64,000 nucleotides of DNA from Porodaedalea pini (GCA_002794775.1 NBAY01000048.1:275385-339384), one strand, 5' to 3'; positions 11,040 to 26,064 are shown, counted from the stretch's first letter. Program-made: numbers and translations. The notes: generated from the sequence alone by a model not told the origin.

Positions 11040-12446
11040 TTATGCCTGACCACTTGCAAAACCCTGCGAGTCGATGACCTCTTCATCATCTCCTTCCTCC
11101 TCCACATAGTCCTCCACTGTTGCCTTTCGAGTGTCTACGACTTCCTCAAATGCCGATTCCTTCATTGCCCCTAGCTCATCGGCGAGGAGGCGACGTTCAC
11201 TGGGTGCCATCATCTGCAGCATACACTGCATGATCATCTTCCCTTGTGGGCATGCGTCCTTAAAGTGACCGAGCTGGCCACAGATCCAGCACGTGCGTCG
11301 GCGTTGCACCTCATTCATCAAGACGTCCATGGGCTGGCCAGCGCCTCCAAAGGTAATGCCGGTCGCGTCGCGTTTGTCGACGTGGGGGGCGGCCGTCTGA
11401 CGGCGAGCCAGGGGTGCTTGTTGTTGCTGTTGATGCGGTGGAAGCGGGAATGTGCGACCTCGCTGGATTGCGTGGATTTGCTGTTCGCCTCGGTTGATCT
11501 CGATGGCCTTCTTCTTCCAGTCGTCATACGTTGTCGGAACCAGCGTCGACCTCAACACTCCACACACCACCTCTATGTTCATCGCCCTCTTCAGGTGGTC
11601 ACAGATGATGCTGTCATCTGTCAGCCCCGCTCTCGTGATGACGACGTCAAGATCCTGGAAGAATTCATCGGCGGTGAGATCCTTCTGAACCTTGGTTCGG
11701 AACTTTGCCAGCGCCTTTTCCTTTCGGTTCGGATCGTCGAACAAAGCATCTAGGTGCTCTTGAAACCTCATCCAACTGTCTGTGAAGGTCACGATGCCCG
11801 CTGTTGTCGACTCCTCCACATAATTCTGCACCCACGTCACCACATTGCCTCCCTTCAAGTAGGAGAGAGCAACGTATATCTTACTCTCCAATGTGGGGTA
11901 TCAATTTGGGTTTGCGGAGACGAAAAGGAGGACCTCGCGTTTGAAGTCTAGATAGTCGTCGCCACCAGTGAATTCACGTGGCCGGGCGACGTCGATGTTG
12001 GGGGTCGGGGGGTTAGCTGCAGCGACCGGCGCCAGGGCATTGTTCGCCTGATGGGCAAAGGCGCCTGCAACGATGGCCACGATCTGCTCCATCTGCTGCT
12101 GACTGAAACCTCCTGCTGACATTGCGGGTTCGGGCATTGGCGTCAAAGGTTCAGGGGGGGTTGGCGGTGAAGGGTCTCTACGAGCCTCACGGTAAGGGCC
12201 TGGAGTCGGAGGCAGAAGGACCGTGGACATTGATGGTGCTGGTGATGATGGAGCAGCCGGGGGCCACCTTGCTCTCCTTCCTTGTTCGTCTGATGAATAC
12301 CAGCTGTGCCAGACTTCACTCCACCAGATATCGTGTATGACGCCGCTGTTGTTGGTCGCGACGTAGCCTGGTCGGTCTGGATTCCAACGCACCGATGCAG
12401 GAAGGGCCCGTCGCTGTTCGTCGGTGAGATCTATCTTGACAATGGC
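11040..12446 (-). pseudogene. Gypsy-A gag
   Basis: This is a capsid-type gag followed by a CCHC zinc knuckle (CWICGQLGHFKDACP near 11265). The frame contains one TGA at 11901-11903, also present at the same codon in gypsy-B. The N-terminal third is rich in Pro and Ser; the capsid region follows with YLDFKREVLLF just before the TGA and SKIYVALSYLKGG just after. The true start is uncertain: the frame stays open upstream of 12392 to about 12446, and another frame there has an ATG. A Gln run and an acidic C terminus are visible. Gag forms the particle that packages element RNA. Confidence 0.85.
11058..11064 (-). promoter_or_regulatory. Putative -1 frameshift site, gypsy-A gag/pol
   Basis: The heptamer GGGTTTT sits in gag phase as G-GGT-TTT, shortly before the gag stop at 11040-11042. 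The -1 frame is open from here into pol. The same heptamer and frame relation occur in gypsy-B. Confidence 0.65.
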
Positions 12447-12832
12447 GGAGGAACAGGGATGGGTTGTGCGTTTGATCCGGGGTTACGCCAACGTTGGACG
12501 GGTTCATCGGCAAAGTTGATGATGAGGTGGAACGATGCGGCAGAGATAACAATCGACAATGACGTTGACGACTGAACACGTAATGTCACCCACGTCCAGG
12601 TCAAGTGGCTCCTCCACCAAAGGGAGATGTGGAGAGCCAGGGTCGGGGAAAGTCGGTTGGAAGTATTACTTAATACACGAACATCCGAAAACGTCTGGGC
12701 AGGGTTAAGGGTTGTCGTTTAGGGGGTTCTCACGTCAAGTCTGTTGAGGGGAGCGCTCCTCTAGACCGAATGAAGGCGAGTCGACAGCGACGACGTATGC
12801 TGGGGATGAGCCTGGGTGTGGTTCTGCTTTTA

Positions 12833-13274
12833 TGTTAGGTGGGAGTCCGGGAGACGGCTCGGACTGGGCAGGCCTCAGCTGACTGTCATCTGGGATGTGT
12901 TATACTTGAGCAGGGACTCGGGACATGCTATACTCAGGCTAGGTCATCACGGAGGTAAGAGGATTAATACAGTGTACTCTACTACAGGAGGGGGGACACG
13001 GTCTCACCTAGGCCGTCACGGAGGTAAGAGGAAAAGCAGAACAGGTGTTCAGATGCAATTCCTCTTCCTTATATACAGTGATCACCTCATGAGAACCGGT
13101 TGCCCAATTGTCTAAGATTACATAAAGGGAGCAGAATGGAACAAATGAAGGTCAGGTGTAAGGGGGTGCGGGAAATGATTGAAAAGATGCTTAATTATAA
13201 TGAAAAGGAGCAATTAAAAGAAAAGAAAATAGTAAAAGGGAAAATAAAAGAAGGGAAAAGTTCGAGTCCTGACA
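12833..13274 (-). repeat. Gypsy-A 5' LTR
   Basis: It is 442 bp and carries a TATA-like stretch (CTTATATACAG, on the plus strand as written). The element-internal flank is GC-rich and has no obvious TGG-type primer site next to it. Confidence 0.93.
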
Positions 13275-13279
13275 AATTG

Positions 13280-13621
13280 CCAAGTTCAAAATGCTCAAGT
13301 ATGTCAATGATATACTGGCACTAAGATATGGACAAAGAGTGCTGAGAGCAATCACGCTCAATGTGAACTCCCAAGAGGAATGAAGTTGGCCCAAGGTCAT
13401 GTAGCTTGAAGTGCTTCTCCAACTCACTCATCACAAACTGGTACTGCTCCTTCGACTTTGCAGCAATGGTCATGTCATCAACATAGACAGGAATGATAAT
13501 GCACACATCCTCTCTGCGATAGACCCATATGCTGTTGTCGCAGCGTACCAGTTGGAAGTCCATATCCTTCAATACTGAATCGAGTTTCTTGTGCCACTGG
13601 CGTCCAGCCTGTTTCAGTCCA
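13280..13621 (-). pseudogene. Copia-2 pol, RT palm segment
   Basis: The segment encodes GLKQAGRQWHKKL, then the catalytic box VYVDDMT near 13475 and LEKHFKLHDLGPTSFLLG. One TGA lies near 13318. It joins at its right edge, through element A, to the KSIY codons at 19746: the Tyr codon is split TA / T by the insertion. At its left edge it joins the RNase H segment across gypsy-A. Confidence 0.92.
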
Positions 13622-14640
13622 TTACGATTACTGAGTTTACGAAGTATCGTCTTTTGTTGTGGGCCAATTTTTGGAGCCCGATTTGGGTTTTTGTCAGCTT
13701 CATAAGCTGATTGCATACCATATATGTTAATTTTGGACCCCATTTCTGCTAAATTGAGCAGTGGCGATGAAGTCGTTCACTGCTTTTGTGGCTGTACAGT
13801 GCTCACTTTCTTCATTGACATATTTAATTTTATGCAACCATCCAAATCTCAAGCTTGAGGCATGTAAAAAAACTTCAGACAATTCACTATCTGTCTATAT
13901 ATTTTCTGTAAAATAAAGTGGCCTGGTTGAATTAAAAATCGGTCGAAAGCAGAGTTGACGACAGTGCCAACATGTGATCTCCAACCTGCCAGTGGACGGT
14001 CTGTTTTGCTGCAGCAAAGACACTTGCTTCGCTCCCTCCACTTGAGCTGAATCGTCTCCTTCACTTTTCTCTTGGGCTTTCTCTGCTTTTTTCTTATTCA
14101 CACAACATCACTGCTTCTCATGGTAGCCGTCCTGTCACAGCTGCCTGCCTGCCCACCCGCGCTGCTCGAGGCAACGAAGAGGTCGATGACAGCATGGCAA
14201 GAGGACCTCCAATTGCTCTTTCATCGCACGAAAGATTGCTTCCCAGACGTCGTCTGGGATCTAATGGATGAGGACGCGATGGACGAAGGCAGCAATGCGG
14301 ACTCGGAGGTTTGGGGACATAAAGGTGAGCACAAGCGCAGAACCTTCCACCTGTCCTTGAGACCAACAGATGCTAGCTATCGTTTATGCTCGTGCACTAT
14401 TCAGTTTACAGGCATGCTATTTCTCGTTCCACCCGGCACCTATCGCGTCCCCACTTCCTTTCGCTGCCTCTCAGACACCGTCTCTTCCAATGCCGACGAC
14501 ATCTGCACTCTCTTTCAACCTTGGCATTGAGTTCCCCTACCTGTCCTCCATGCGCTCCACTTCACCTTCTCAATTCCGGCCTATCTCCCCTGCGCCCGCT
14601 GTATTCGGCTCCCTCACGCACATATCTCTCAACCATAATC
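13622..14640 (+). repeat. Conserved head of mosaic element A, with BTB gene 5' part
   Basis: This region matches, inverted, the right parts of block B (to 40716) and block C (to 52718). It includes a small hairpin with CAGCTT/AAGCTG arms near 13695. The end proper, next to copia, has imperfect complementary arms ACGATTACT and AGTATCGT (13626-13650). The last 250 bp encode the Ser/Pro-rich N terminus of the BTB gene (YFSF.PAPIASPLPFAAS) in a frame that breaks off at about 14640. Confidence 0.7.
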
Positions 14641-14649
14641 CCGCTTGGA

Positions 14650-15657
14650 CCGCTCGACCTCTCCTCAACTCACAAATCCATCCCTCAACCTCTCCCATCC
14701 GCCCTTGCTACCGCTCGCCACATCCAAGATGTTTACCAGGTCCGGTATCCGGAAGGCATCAAGAATCCCAAGCCAGAGCTTAACACGAACACGAAGGATG
14801 GCAAATTCCGGTTCGTATTTATTGTCTCGCTTTCTTTCCATGACTAACAAGTTAACACTATATTTCTGCGATTAGCTATGATCGAGACTTCCTTCTCCAA
14901 TTCATGTCCGTGTGCAACGAAAAGCCGTACAATCTCCCTCCTCTTAAGGCTATCGGTCTCGAGTCATCCGACCAATCGCACTCTATGGGACGGGGTGGCT
15001 CTGGACGCCGAGGTGTATCTGGTAGTATGGGCCGGCCATCTTCCACTGCTTCAAGGCAAGCATCGATTGGGCTTGGCATGGGTGCTTTGAACGGCTTCGG
15101 CGGCGAACCTGGTTCAGGCTTTGCGATGGGCAACTTCTCTGCACCGAACAAACTGTCAAGTGAAGAGCGCTGCATGCGCTCGACGTCGATGAGCGATGAG
15201 CCCGGTGGCCTTCCATTAGCAAGCGGGCGCCCATCGCCTATTGTTCGCTCTTCCAGTCAGGATGGCGCGGGCGCTTTGGGCAACAAGTGTACGCGTAGCA
15301 AACGTGGCGACTCAACACGCAACGAGTCAAACCGAATCCGCGCTTCTGCCAATCAGTTCAACACGAATGCTGCTTCCTCCGTCGAACCTGTCGCGCCGCT
15401 CGAGCAGTCTGCGAACCGCTGGGTCGTGGGGAGCGTGTCCAGGCGTGGGGCCTCGAATGACCCAGACCCACCCGAGATCGCGGACAAGAAGGTCCGTTCG
15501 CTGCTCAACAAGCTCACTATGGAGAAGTTTGAGTCTATCTTAAACCAGATCATTGTGTGGGCAAACAAGAGTGAGAGCGAGAAGGATGGGCGTACGCTTA
15601 TTCAGGTCGTCCGGCCTGTGTTCGAGAAGGCGACGGATGAGGCGGCTGGAGTAACCC
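14650..15657 (+). pseudogene. eIF4G fragment (up to start of MIF4G)
   Basis: Exon sequence encodes RHIQDVYQVRYPEGIK, a 65-bp GT-AG intron at 14811-14875, then [17 protein letters not shown], a Gly/Ser linker and the beginning of the MIF4G helical domain ([17 protein letters not shown], about 15493). eIF4G is the scaffold that links cap-binding eIF4E to eIF4A and the ribosome. The piece stops inside MIF4G at KATDEA, where PRP8 sequence takes over. Retention of the intron shows capture at the DNA level. Confidence 0.8.
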
Positions 15658-18162
<2,505 letters not shown>

Positions 18163-19525
18163 GTTGAAGGGAAGTGAATCCCGTTTGGCTTCAGGCATCG
18201 CACACTACCTCACTTTACGAAGGATGACTTCAGCCCAGAGACGCGCGGTTTCGTTGAGAACTCGTATCTTCGTGGAGTAACTCCGCAAGAGTTTTTCTTC
18301 CACGCTATGGCTGGTCGCGAAGGTTTGATCGATACCGCTGTCAAGACGGCCGAGACTGTTTACATTCAGTGTCGACTTGTAAAGACACTCGAAGACGTGA
18401 CTGTCTGCTACGACGGGACTGTACGAAACTCACTGGATGACCTGATCCAATTCGTGCATGGCGAGGATGGTATGGACTGTGCTTTTATTGAACGGCAAAC
18501 GATCAAAACGTTCGGTATCAATGATCGCGAGTTCGAACATCGCTATCGGGTCGACGTCACTGACCCGAAGGGTGGATTCCTTCCTGGTGTTTTGCAAGTC
18601 GGTATCGACGACTCATCCCGCGAGCTCCGGCAAATACTCGACGAGGAATACGATTGTCTTCATGAGGATCGTAAATTGCTCCGTGAATTCATTTTCTCGG
18701 GCCGTGACAATTCCGCTGCCCACTATCTTCCTGTCAACCTGAACCGCATCGTGCAGAACGCAATGCAGAATTTCCATATCGACCGCAGAAAACCGAGCGA
18801 TCTGAGCCGATTTACATTATTGAGCAGGTGCAGTAGCTGGCAGACCGCCTCATCGTTGTGCGCGGCGATGATCTTTTAATAAAGGAGGCTGCCGAGAACA
18901 CTTCTCTTGCATTCCGCATACACCTTCGGGCGACTTTTGCCGCGCGTCCAGTCCTAGAGGAGTTCCATCTCAACAGAGAAGCATTTGACTGGGTTTTGGG
19001 CGAGGTGGAGACGAAGTTCAACGAGTCGGTCGCTCATCCGGGCGAGATGTGCAGCACACTCGCTGCCCAGTCGATCGGTGGGCCGGCGACGCAGATGACA
19101 CTAAATACCTTCCATTACGCCGGTGTTTCGAGTTAAAACGTCACGCTCGGTGTGCTGCGTCTTAAAGAAATCATCAACTTCGCCATGAATATCAAGACTC
19201 CGTGTACCTGGACCCAGAAATTGCTGCTGTCGACACGAGGGCCAAGTCGGTGCAAACAGAACTTGCGTACACATCGCTGCGTACCGTTACAGCGGCGGTT
19301 GAGATCTACTACGATCCTGATTCAAGTACGACGATCATTGAAGAGGATAAGAAGTTTGTTGATGCATTCCTCGCCATCTCCGACGAGGAAATTGAGTCGG
19401 GTCTTCATCTTCAGTCGCCATGGCTACTTCGTCTTGAGCTCGGTCGCTCGAAGATGCTTGACAGGAAACTTACAAACGTTGCTGGTCGTATTACGGAAAG
19501 CTTTGCCATTGCCGAAAATGCCATC
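18163..19525 (+). pseudogene. RPB1 fragment in element A
   Basis: This is the largest RNA polymerase II subunit. It starts at [23 protein letters not shown], includes [21 protein letters not shown] and the trigger-loop region ([30 protein letters not shown]), and stops near MLDRKLT.VAGRITESF. Stops at about 18177, 18837 and 19133 and an exon gap near 19199 break the frame. It is joined after the PRP8 piece and before the CAP-Gly piece in the same orientation. Confidence 0.88.
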
Positions 19526-19569
19526 TAAGGAAAATATCAACCTTGAAGATCCTCCCAATACAGGCAGTA
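19526..19569 (+). pseudogene. Start of CAP-Gly exon, truncated by P1
   Basis: The bases encode KENINLEDPPNTGS, matching the exon that follows RPB1 in blocks B and D. The sequence then switches to palindrome P1 within the STL codons. Confidence 0.65.
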
Positions 19570-19745
19570 CTTGAGGTAGTGGGCCATTAGGATGGCAAGC
19601 TACGATTACTGTTTTCTGTGTCTTTCATCATATGAGAGGACTAAAGCTTGCAAATTATACTAAAATATTATTCTCATTAGTGAATTATTTAGTATTCAGT
19701 AAATAGTAATCGTAGCTTGCCATCCTAATGGCCCACTACCTCAAG
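19570..19745. repeat. Palindrome P1 (176 bp), end of element A
   Basis: It begins CTTGAGGTAGTGGGCCATT and ends with its complement. Arms are about 46 bp with an asymmetric AT-rich core. The flanks are A on the left and T on the right, as at P2-P5. Confidence 0.9.
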
Positions 19746-20289
19746 TAGATAGACTTTACTAGCTTAAGAACAAACCCAGCACCATAATACTCCTCAAACC
19801 CTTCAGGCTGGTCCATGTAGACATCATGATCTATCTCACCATTGAGAAAAGTGGTGGAGATGTCTACACTGTAAAGCTCAAGGTCCTCAAGTGCAGCTAT
19901 AGCCAGAATTGCACGTAGTGCTGCCCACTTTGCAGTTGGTGCAAACACCTATGAAAACTCCAATCCTAGGCACTGTGAGTATCCCTTTGCAACCAGTCTT
20001 GCCTTGTACCTGTTCACAGAGCCATCTGCCTTGCACTTGAGTTTGAACACCCAGTGACAACCAATAGTCTTACGACCAGTTGGAAGTCTGACAGGCTGGA
20101 AAGTGCCATTCTCAATCAGACTGATGAACTCTTCCATTGCAGCCTGTTCCCAAAGATGGGCATTAGGGTGCCCCTTGATATCCTTCTATTGGTAGGGCTC
20201 TGGACCATATTGCTTGCGCACTTCTGCAGAGAATACATGCTCAAGACGATTTGTAGACTTGAAAACATAGTCAAATGCATCATCAAAAG
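19746..20289 (-). pseudogene. Copia-2 pol, start of RT
   Basis: The segment encodes the linker and RT fingers: ENGTFQPVRLPTGRKTIGCHWVFKLK, KARLVAKGYSQ, then APTAKWAALRAILAIAALEDLELYSVDISTTFLNGE and DQPEGFEE, ending KSIY. A stop near 19949 and another near 20187 interrupt it. Left neighbour in the gene is the GLKQAG segment at 13621; right neighbour, across gypsy-B, is the integrase end at 26442. Confidence 0.92.
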
Positions 20290-20294
20290 CAATG

Positions 20295-20666
20295 TGTTAG
20301 GCGGGAGTCTGGGAGACGGCTCGGACTGGGCAGGCCTTGGCTGACTATCGTCTGGGATGTGCTATACTCGAGCAGGGACTCGGGACATGCTGTACTCAGG
20401 CTAGGTCGTCACGGAGGTAAGAGGAAAAGCAGAACAGGTGTTCAGATGCGATTCCTCTTCCTTATATACAGTGATCACCTCGTGAGAACCGGTTGCCCCA
20501 TTGTCTAAGATTACATAAAGGGAGCGGAATGGAATGAATGAAGGTCATGTGAAAGGAGTGTGGGAAATGATTGAAAAGATGATCAATTATAATGAAAAGG
20601 AGCGGTTAAAAGAAAAGAAATGGTAAAAGGAAAATGAAAGAAAAGGTGAAAGTTCAAGTCCTAACA
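20295..20666 (-). repeat. Gypsy-B 3' LTR
   Basis: It is 372 bp, begins TGTTAGGCGGGAGTC and ends AGTCCTAACA as written. It is followed inward by a C-rich run (20669-20680) that is the purine tract of the element strand. Confidence 0.93.
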
Positions 20667-23600
20667 TTACCCCCCCCTCAAGGTTGGGTGTCCCAACCAA
20701 CCAAGATCGTGGTCGTCTGGCTCGGTATTGATGTAGAGCGGACGGAGTTGTTGGTGAGGAATATTGAGTTTTCGAGGAGCGCCGGGATGTTTTCAATAGA
20801 AATCAGTGATCGCCTCCTTTGCGTTCTCGCCAAAGTCTGTCTCAGGCTGCCAGGTTGGTTCGTTGTACCTGACCCACTTGACAAGGTACTGTAGTTTCCC
20901 TCGGTGCAGACGCGAGTCGATGATCTCCTGAACCTCGTATTCCTCCTCATTGTCAACGATGTCGGGCAGCGGCGGTGGAGGTTGCTTCTGGCTTTCGAAG
21001 GATGGTTCAACGGCGGTTTTCAACAGGGCTTCGTTGAAGACGGGGTGGACCTTTTTCCATTGCTTGGGGAGTTTGAGCTTGTACGCGCTTGCGCCCACCT
21101 TGTCGATGATTTCGAAGGGTCCGTACCACTTGTCTGCTAGCTTCTTTGTTGGTGCGTCTGTGCTGATATTCTGACCATCCAGGAAGACCTTGTTGCCTGT
21201 GTGGTACTCCACTGGTACTCCCACTGTCTGGTCATGGTAGCGCTTCATGTCCTCCACTGCCTTGACCAGATTGTCTTTTGCGACGCGATGGGTCTCCTTG
21301 ACGTGTTTTGCGAATTCTTCCGCTGACATGTTGGTAGAGGAAGTTCGTACCGTATCGAAGCTCCTCGGATGGCATCTAGTGTTCGCGTAGAAGGGAGACA
21401 TCTTTGTCGCCGAGTGTTCGCGGTTGTTGTACATGAATTTGGCGAGAGGTAGCCAGTCTTTCCAGTCCGATTGTCAATGGTCAACGAAGAGTCGAAGGTA
21501 CTGTTCGAGTTCTTGGTTGACGCGTTCCGTTTGACCGTCCGTTTGCGGGTGGTACGCTGTTGACAGGTTTCCCTCGATGTGTAAGAGCTTGTACAACTCC
21601 TTCATTATCAACGCGTCGAACTGCGTGCCACGGTCATGGATGATCTTCTTCGGTAAGCCATGGAGACAGAAAATGTGGTCGCGGTATAGTTGGGCCATGC
21701 CTTCCACTGACAATTTTGTCGTTGTCGGGATTGTGTGCATCTGCTTCGAAAACCTATCCACGAAGACACAGATTGCGTTATGTCCCTTTGAGTTCGGGAG
21801 CTCTCCAATGAGGTCGACCGTGACGATTTCCCAAGGACCTTCAGGGACTGTGTTTGGGTGAAGTGGCCTTGACCTCGACACTCTCAGAGCCTTTGTTCGC
21901 TGACAACGATCACATCCTTGGACATATGCTCTGACGTCGGAGAACATCGACACCCACCAGAAGTCTCGACGGACAAGCTCCACTGTTTTTGACGCTCCTG
22001 GATGTCCAGCCAGTACTGAGTCGTGACACTCCTGCAACACAGATTCCTTTATTGTCAACAGGACGTATACCTTGCCTTTCATCCGCCACAAACCATCGAC
22101 CTCCGTCATCCCTGTCGGCCTCTCCGACTCATTCTGCGCCCTCTGTGCTTCACCCACTCGTTCCACCACCTCGTCACGCGACGTCCTCACCACCCCACGA
22201 TTCAACCACTTCTCCTTGATGAACACGACACTCTCATTGTCATCTTTGCCCTCGTCATAGCCAGCCTTGCATGACAGTAGGTCTGCCTTGCCCATCGTCT
22301 TCCCCGACTTGTGCTCGAGGTGGAAGTCGAATTCCTCGAGCTCTGTCTGCCAGTGAGCTTGTCGATAGCTCAGCTTCTGCGCCGACCTGAAGTAGGTGAG
22401 ATTGGCGTGGTCGGACCAGATCTCGATCTTGTGACGGGCGCCGAGAAGGTACTGTCTCCATTCCTTGAGTGCCAAAACAATCACGAGCATCTCCTTGTTG
22501 TAGATCTTGTAGTTTTGTTCTGCTGGCAGGAGCGCTTCTGACCTGTAGGCAATTACCCTCCACTTGCCTTCCTGCTTCTGCAACAACACTCCTCCAAGTG
22601 CAAAGTTTGATGAGTCTGCTTCGACACGGAAAGGGCCCTCATCATTCGCGATGGCCAGGACTGGAGGTGAGCAGAGACGTCATCTCAACTCCTCGAATGC
22701 CTCCTGCTGTTCGGTCTCCCATACCCAGTCCTTCTTGCCTGTCAGCAACGTTAGCGGATGGACTACCTTGCTGTAGTCCTTGATGAACCGTTGCAGCCAG
22801 TTGCCCATGCCGAGGAATTGTTGCAGCTGTTTGAGGTTTCGTGGGACCGGCCAGTCTGCGATTGCTGCCGTCTTCGCTGGGTCCACCCTGATCTCGCCAT
22901 TACCTATGATGTGGCCGAGGTACTTCACAACTTTGGCGTCAAACTCGCATTTCTCCGGTTTCAGGTACAGGCCGTTCTCTCGCAAGATCTGAAGGACACG
23001 TCTCGATGTCTCGATATGTTCCTCGAGAGTTTGCGAGAGAATCAGTATGTCGTCGAGGTAGACGATGATCAAGTTGTCATAGATCAATCCCTTGAAGATG
23101 TGGTTGACAAAAGCCTGAAACGTCACCAGTGCATTGCAAAGACCAAAGAACATGACTGTCGGTTCAAAGAGACCCATGTTCGTGCAGAACGCTGCCTTCC
23201 ATTCATCGCCTTCTCAGATCTGGACGTTGTAGTATCCCCAGCAAAGGTCAAGTTTGGTGATGAACTTTGCCTTCTTGACCTTGTCGACCAGTTCATCGAT
23301 GAGGGGGAGAGGATACTTGTTCTTGATCATGCCTTCGTTGAGTTTACGGTAGTCCTGGATTGGGCGTAGCGATTTGTCGGCCTTCTTAATGAAAAAGAAG
23401 GGTGACGCCATTGGTGAGATTGACTTTCGTATGTGGCCCGACTTCAAGTTCTCTTTGAGGAAGTCCTTTAGCGACTGTTGTTCCGTCGGTGTCAGCGGAT
23501 AGATCTTGCAGTCGCTTGGCTTGAAGTTGGGTTTCAAGTCGATGATGTGATCCCAGGGTCTATGTTCCGGCAGTTTCTCGAAGCCTTTTTCGCTGAAGAC

Positions 23601-24287
23601 ATCAGCGAAGTCGTTGAGATATGCGGGCCAGGACGCCTTGTTTATTTGCACCTCTCCCACCCTCCTCATCTCTTCTGCAACCTCCTTTTTGATTGCACAC
23701 TCCTCTGGACAGCGGGTGAATTCAATCGAACCCGTCTTCCAGTCGACTTCTGGATTGTGGCATCGAAGCCAGTTATAACCAAGGAAGATGTTTGATGATG
23801 CTAGGGATGTTACCGCAAGGACGATCCTTTCCTTGTGGTGCCCGATCATTAATTCAATGTCGACATAGTTTTTGATCAACCCGGCCTCATTGTGCGTGCC
23901 ATCTGCATTGAGCACCGCAAGGGGTCGGATGTATCACTTGGTTTCTAATCCGTATCGTTCGACAAACCTCACATCAATGCATGATCCTGTACACCCTGAG
24001 TCCACGAGGGCATGCGCATCCACCTCTCTCCTCTCACCCTCCACGCTACATCCGACGTTCAGGAGGAGGTCCAGCTGGCATCCACCAGTTCCCCTCATGA
24101 ACAGCTGCTCATACTCGCTTTCCTTATTTGCACTGGTGGGGACTTCATAGTTGGGAAAACCATCAACGTTGTTTGCATCTACGTATGGTACAGACGGTTG
24201 GTTATATTTTAGCTGATCCTGATTTGAAGTCCCTTGTTCTTCTCGGTCAGTCGCCCCGATGGCTATGCCTGACCACTTGCAAAACCC
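20667..24287 (-). pseudogene. Gypsy-B pol
   Basis: The enzyme order is the same as in gypsy-A, from the -1 overlap with gag to a stop beside the 3' LTR. RT carries VYLDDIL (about 23050), and the RNase H, integrase (HHCC, VDRFSK, IIHDRGTQFDA) and chromodomain (EEIIDSRLHRGKLQYLVKW-like, about 20860-20940) are present. Stops lie at 23934-23936, 23214-23216, 22680-22682, 21474-21476 and 20793-20795. None coincides with a gypsy-A stop, so the two copies decayed separately after insertion. The integrase/RNase H part is open for 371 codons (21474-22589). Confidence 0.93.
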
Positions 24288-25672
24288 TGCGAATCAACGA
24301 CCTCTTCATCATCTCCTTCCTCATCCACACAGTCCTCCACCATCGACCTTTGAGTGTCTACGACTTCCTTGAACGCCGATTCCTTCATTGCGCCCAGCTC
24401 GTCGGCAAGGAGGCGACGTTCGCCTGGCGCCATCATCTGCAGCATACGCTGCACGATCGTTTTTCCCTGCGGGCATGTGTCTTTAAAGTGGCCCAGCTTG
24501 CCACAGATCCAGCATGCCCTTCGTTGTTGTGCCTCATTCATCGAGACGTCCATGGGCTGGCCGGCGCCTCCAAAGGTAATGCCGGTCACATCGCGTTTGT
24601 CGACGTGGGGGGCGGCAGTCTGACGGTGAGCCAGGGGTGCCTGTTGCTGCTGCTGATGCGGTGGAGGCAGGAATGCACGACCTTGCTGGATTGCACGGAT
24701 TTGCTGTTCGCCTCGGTCAATCTCGATGGCCTTCTTCTTCCAGTCGTCATACGTTGTCGGAACCGGCGTCGACCTCAGCACTCCACACACCACCTCGATG
24801 TTCATCGCCCTCTTCAGGCGGTCGCAGATGATGCTGTCATCTGTCAGCCCCGCTCTTGTGATGACGACGTCAAGGTCCTGAAAGAACTCATCGGTAGTGA
24901 GATCCTTCTGAACCTTGGTTTGGAACTTTGCCAGCGCCTTTTCCTTCCGGTTCGGATTGTCGAACGAGGCGTCTAGGTGCTCTTGGAACCTCGTCCAACT
25001 GTCAGTGAAGGTCACGATGCCTGCCGTCATCGACTCCTCCACGTAATTCTGTGCCCATGTCACCGCATTGCCTCCTTTTAAGTAGGAGAGAGCAACATAT
25101 ATCTTACTCTCCAATGTGGGGTATCAATTTGGGTTTGCGGAGACGAAAAGGAGGACCTCGCGTTTGAAGTCTAGATAGTCATCACCACCAGTGAATTCAC
25201 GTGGCCGGGTGACGTCGATGCTGGGGGTCGGGGGGTTAGCTGCCGCGACCGGTGCCAGGGCGTTGTTTGCCTGATGGGCAAAGGCATTTGCAACGATGGC
25301 TGCAATCTGTTCCATCTGTTGCTGGCTGAAACCTCCTGCTGACATTGCGGGTTCGGGCATTGGCGTCAAAGGTTCAGGGGGGGTTGGCGGTGAAGGGTCT
25401 CTACGAGCCTCACGGTAAGGGCCTGGAATCGGAGGCAGAAGGATCGTGGACATTGATGGTGCTGGTGATGATGGAGCAGCCAGGGGCCACCTTGCTCTCC
25501 TTCCTTGTTCATCTGATGAATACCAGCTGTGCCAGACTTCACTCCACCAGATATTGTGTACGATGCCGCTGTTGTTGGTTGCGATGTAGCCTGGTCGGTC
25601 TGGATTCCAATGCGCCAATGCAGGAAGGGCCCGTCGCTGTTCATCAGTGAGATCTATCTTGACGATGGCGGA
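24263..25672 (-). pseudogene. Gypsy-B gag
   Basis: Capsid-type gag with a CCHC knuckle (CWICGKLGHFKDTCP near 24490), a Gln run and an acidic tail. TGA at 25124-25126 lies at the same codon as the TGA in gypsy-A gag (FVSANPN-stop-YPTLESK). Otherwise the frame is open from about 25672. The N-terminal start is not settled for the same reason as in gypsy-A. Confidence 0.85.
24281..24287 (-). promoter_or_regulatory. Putative -1 frameshift site, gypsy-B gag/pol
   Basis: GGGTTTT is in gag phase before the gag stop at 24263-24265. The -1 frame is open through to the protease. Confidence 0.65.
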
Positions 25673-26064
25673 GGAACAGGGATGGGTTGTGCATTCAATC
25701 CGGGGTTACGCCAACATTGGACGGGTTCGTCGGCAAAGTTAATGATAAGGCGGAAAGACACGGCAGAGATAACAATCGACAACGATGTTGACGACTGTAC
25801 ACGTAACATTACCCACGTCCAAGTCAAGTGACTCCTCCACCAAAGGGAGACGCGGAGAGCCAGGGTCGAAAAGGTTGGGAAAAGTTGGTTGGTGGTATTA
25901 TGTAATACACGAACATCCGAAAATGTCTGGGCAGGGTTGAGGGTTGTCGTTTAGGGGGTTTACACTTCAAGTCCGTCGAGAGGAGCGCTCCTCTAGACCA
26001 AGTGAAGGTGAGTCGACAGCAATGATGTACGCTGGGGATGAGCCTGGGTGGGGTTCTGCTTTTA

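Larger units (their letters stand above)
7444..11064 (-). pseudogene. Gypsy-A pol: protease, RT, RNase H, integrase, chromodomain
   Basis: The frame opens upstream inside the end of gag, in the -1 frame relative to it, and runs to 7444. Visible blocks are the aspartic protease site ALVDSGCTGSC near 10770-10810; RT with QDYRKLN and the catalytic VYLDDIL near 9825-9845; RNase H with EADSSNFALGG; integrase with an HHCC-like site (CHDSVLAGHPG, CDHCQQ), VDRFSK and IIHDRGT; and a chromodomain near 7550-7730 (EVIDSCLHRGKLQYLVKW). Four stops break it: 9502-9504, 9292-9294, 9124-9126 and 8398-8400. Gypsy-B has sense codons at all four. Chromodomain integrases target marked chromatin in characterised relatives. 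Confidence 0.93.
7002..13274 (-). mobile_element. Gypsy-A: chromodomain Ty3/gypsy element in Copia-2
   Basis: This is a complete 6273-bp element with 442-bp LTRs at both ends and the target duplication AATTG (6997-7001, 13275-13279). Gene order on the minus strand is gag, protease, RT, RNase H, integrase, chromodomain. It is the same family as gypsy-B at 20295-26436. Each copy carries its own stops, nearly all explained by C-to-T or G-to-A changes. Confidence 0.96.

Noticed and set aside
24128..24976. A 282-codon plus-strand frame
   Set aside because: It is antisense to gypsy-B gag, which has a zinc knuckle and matches gypsy-A.
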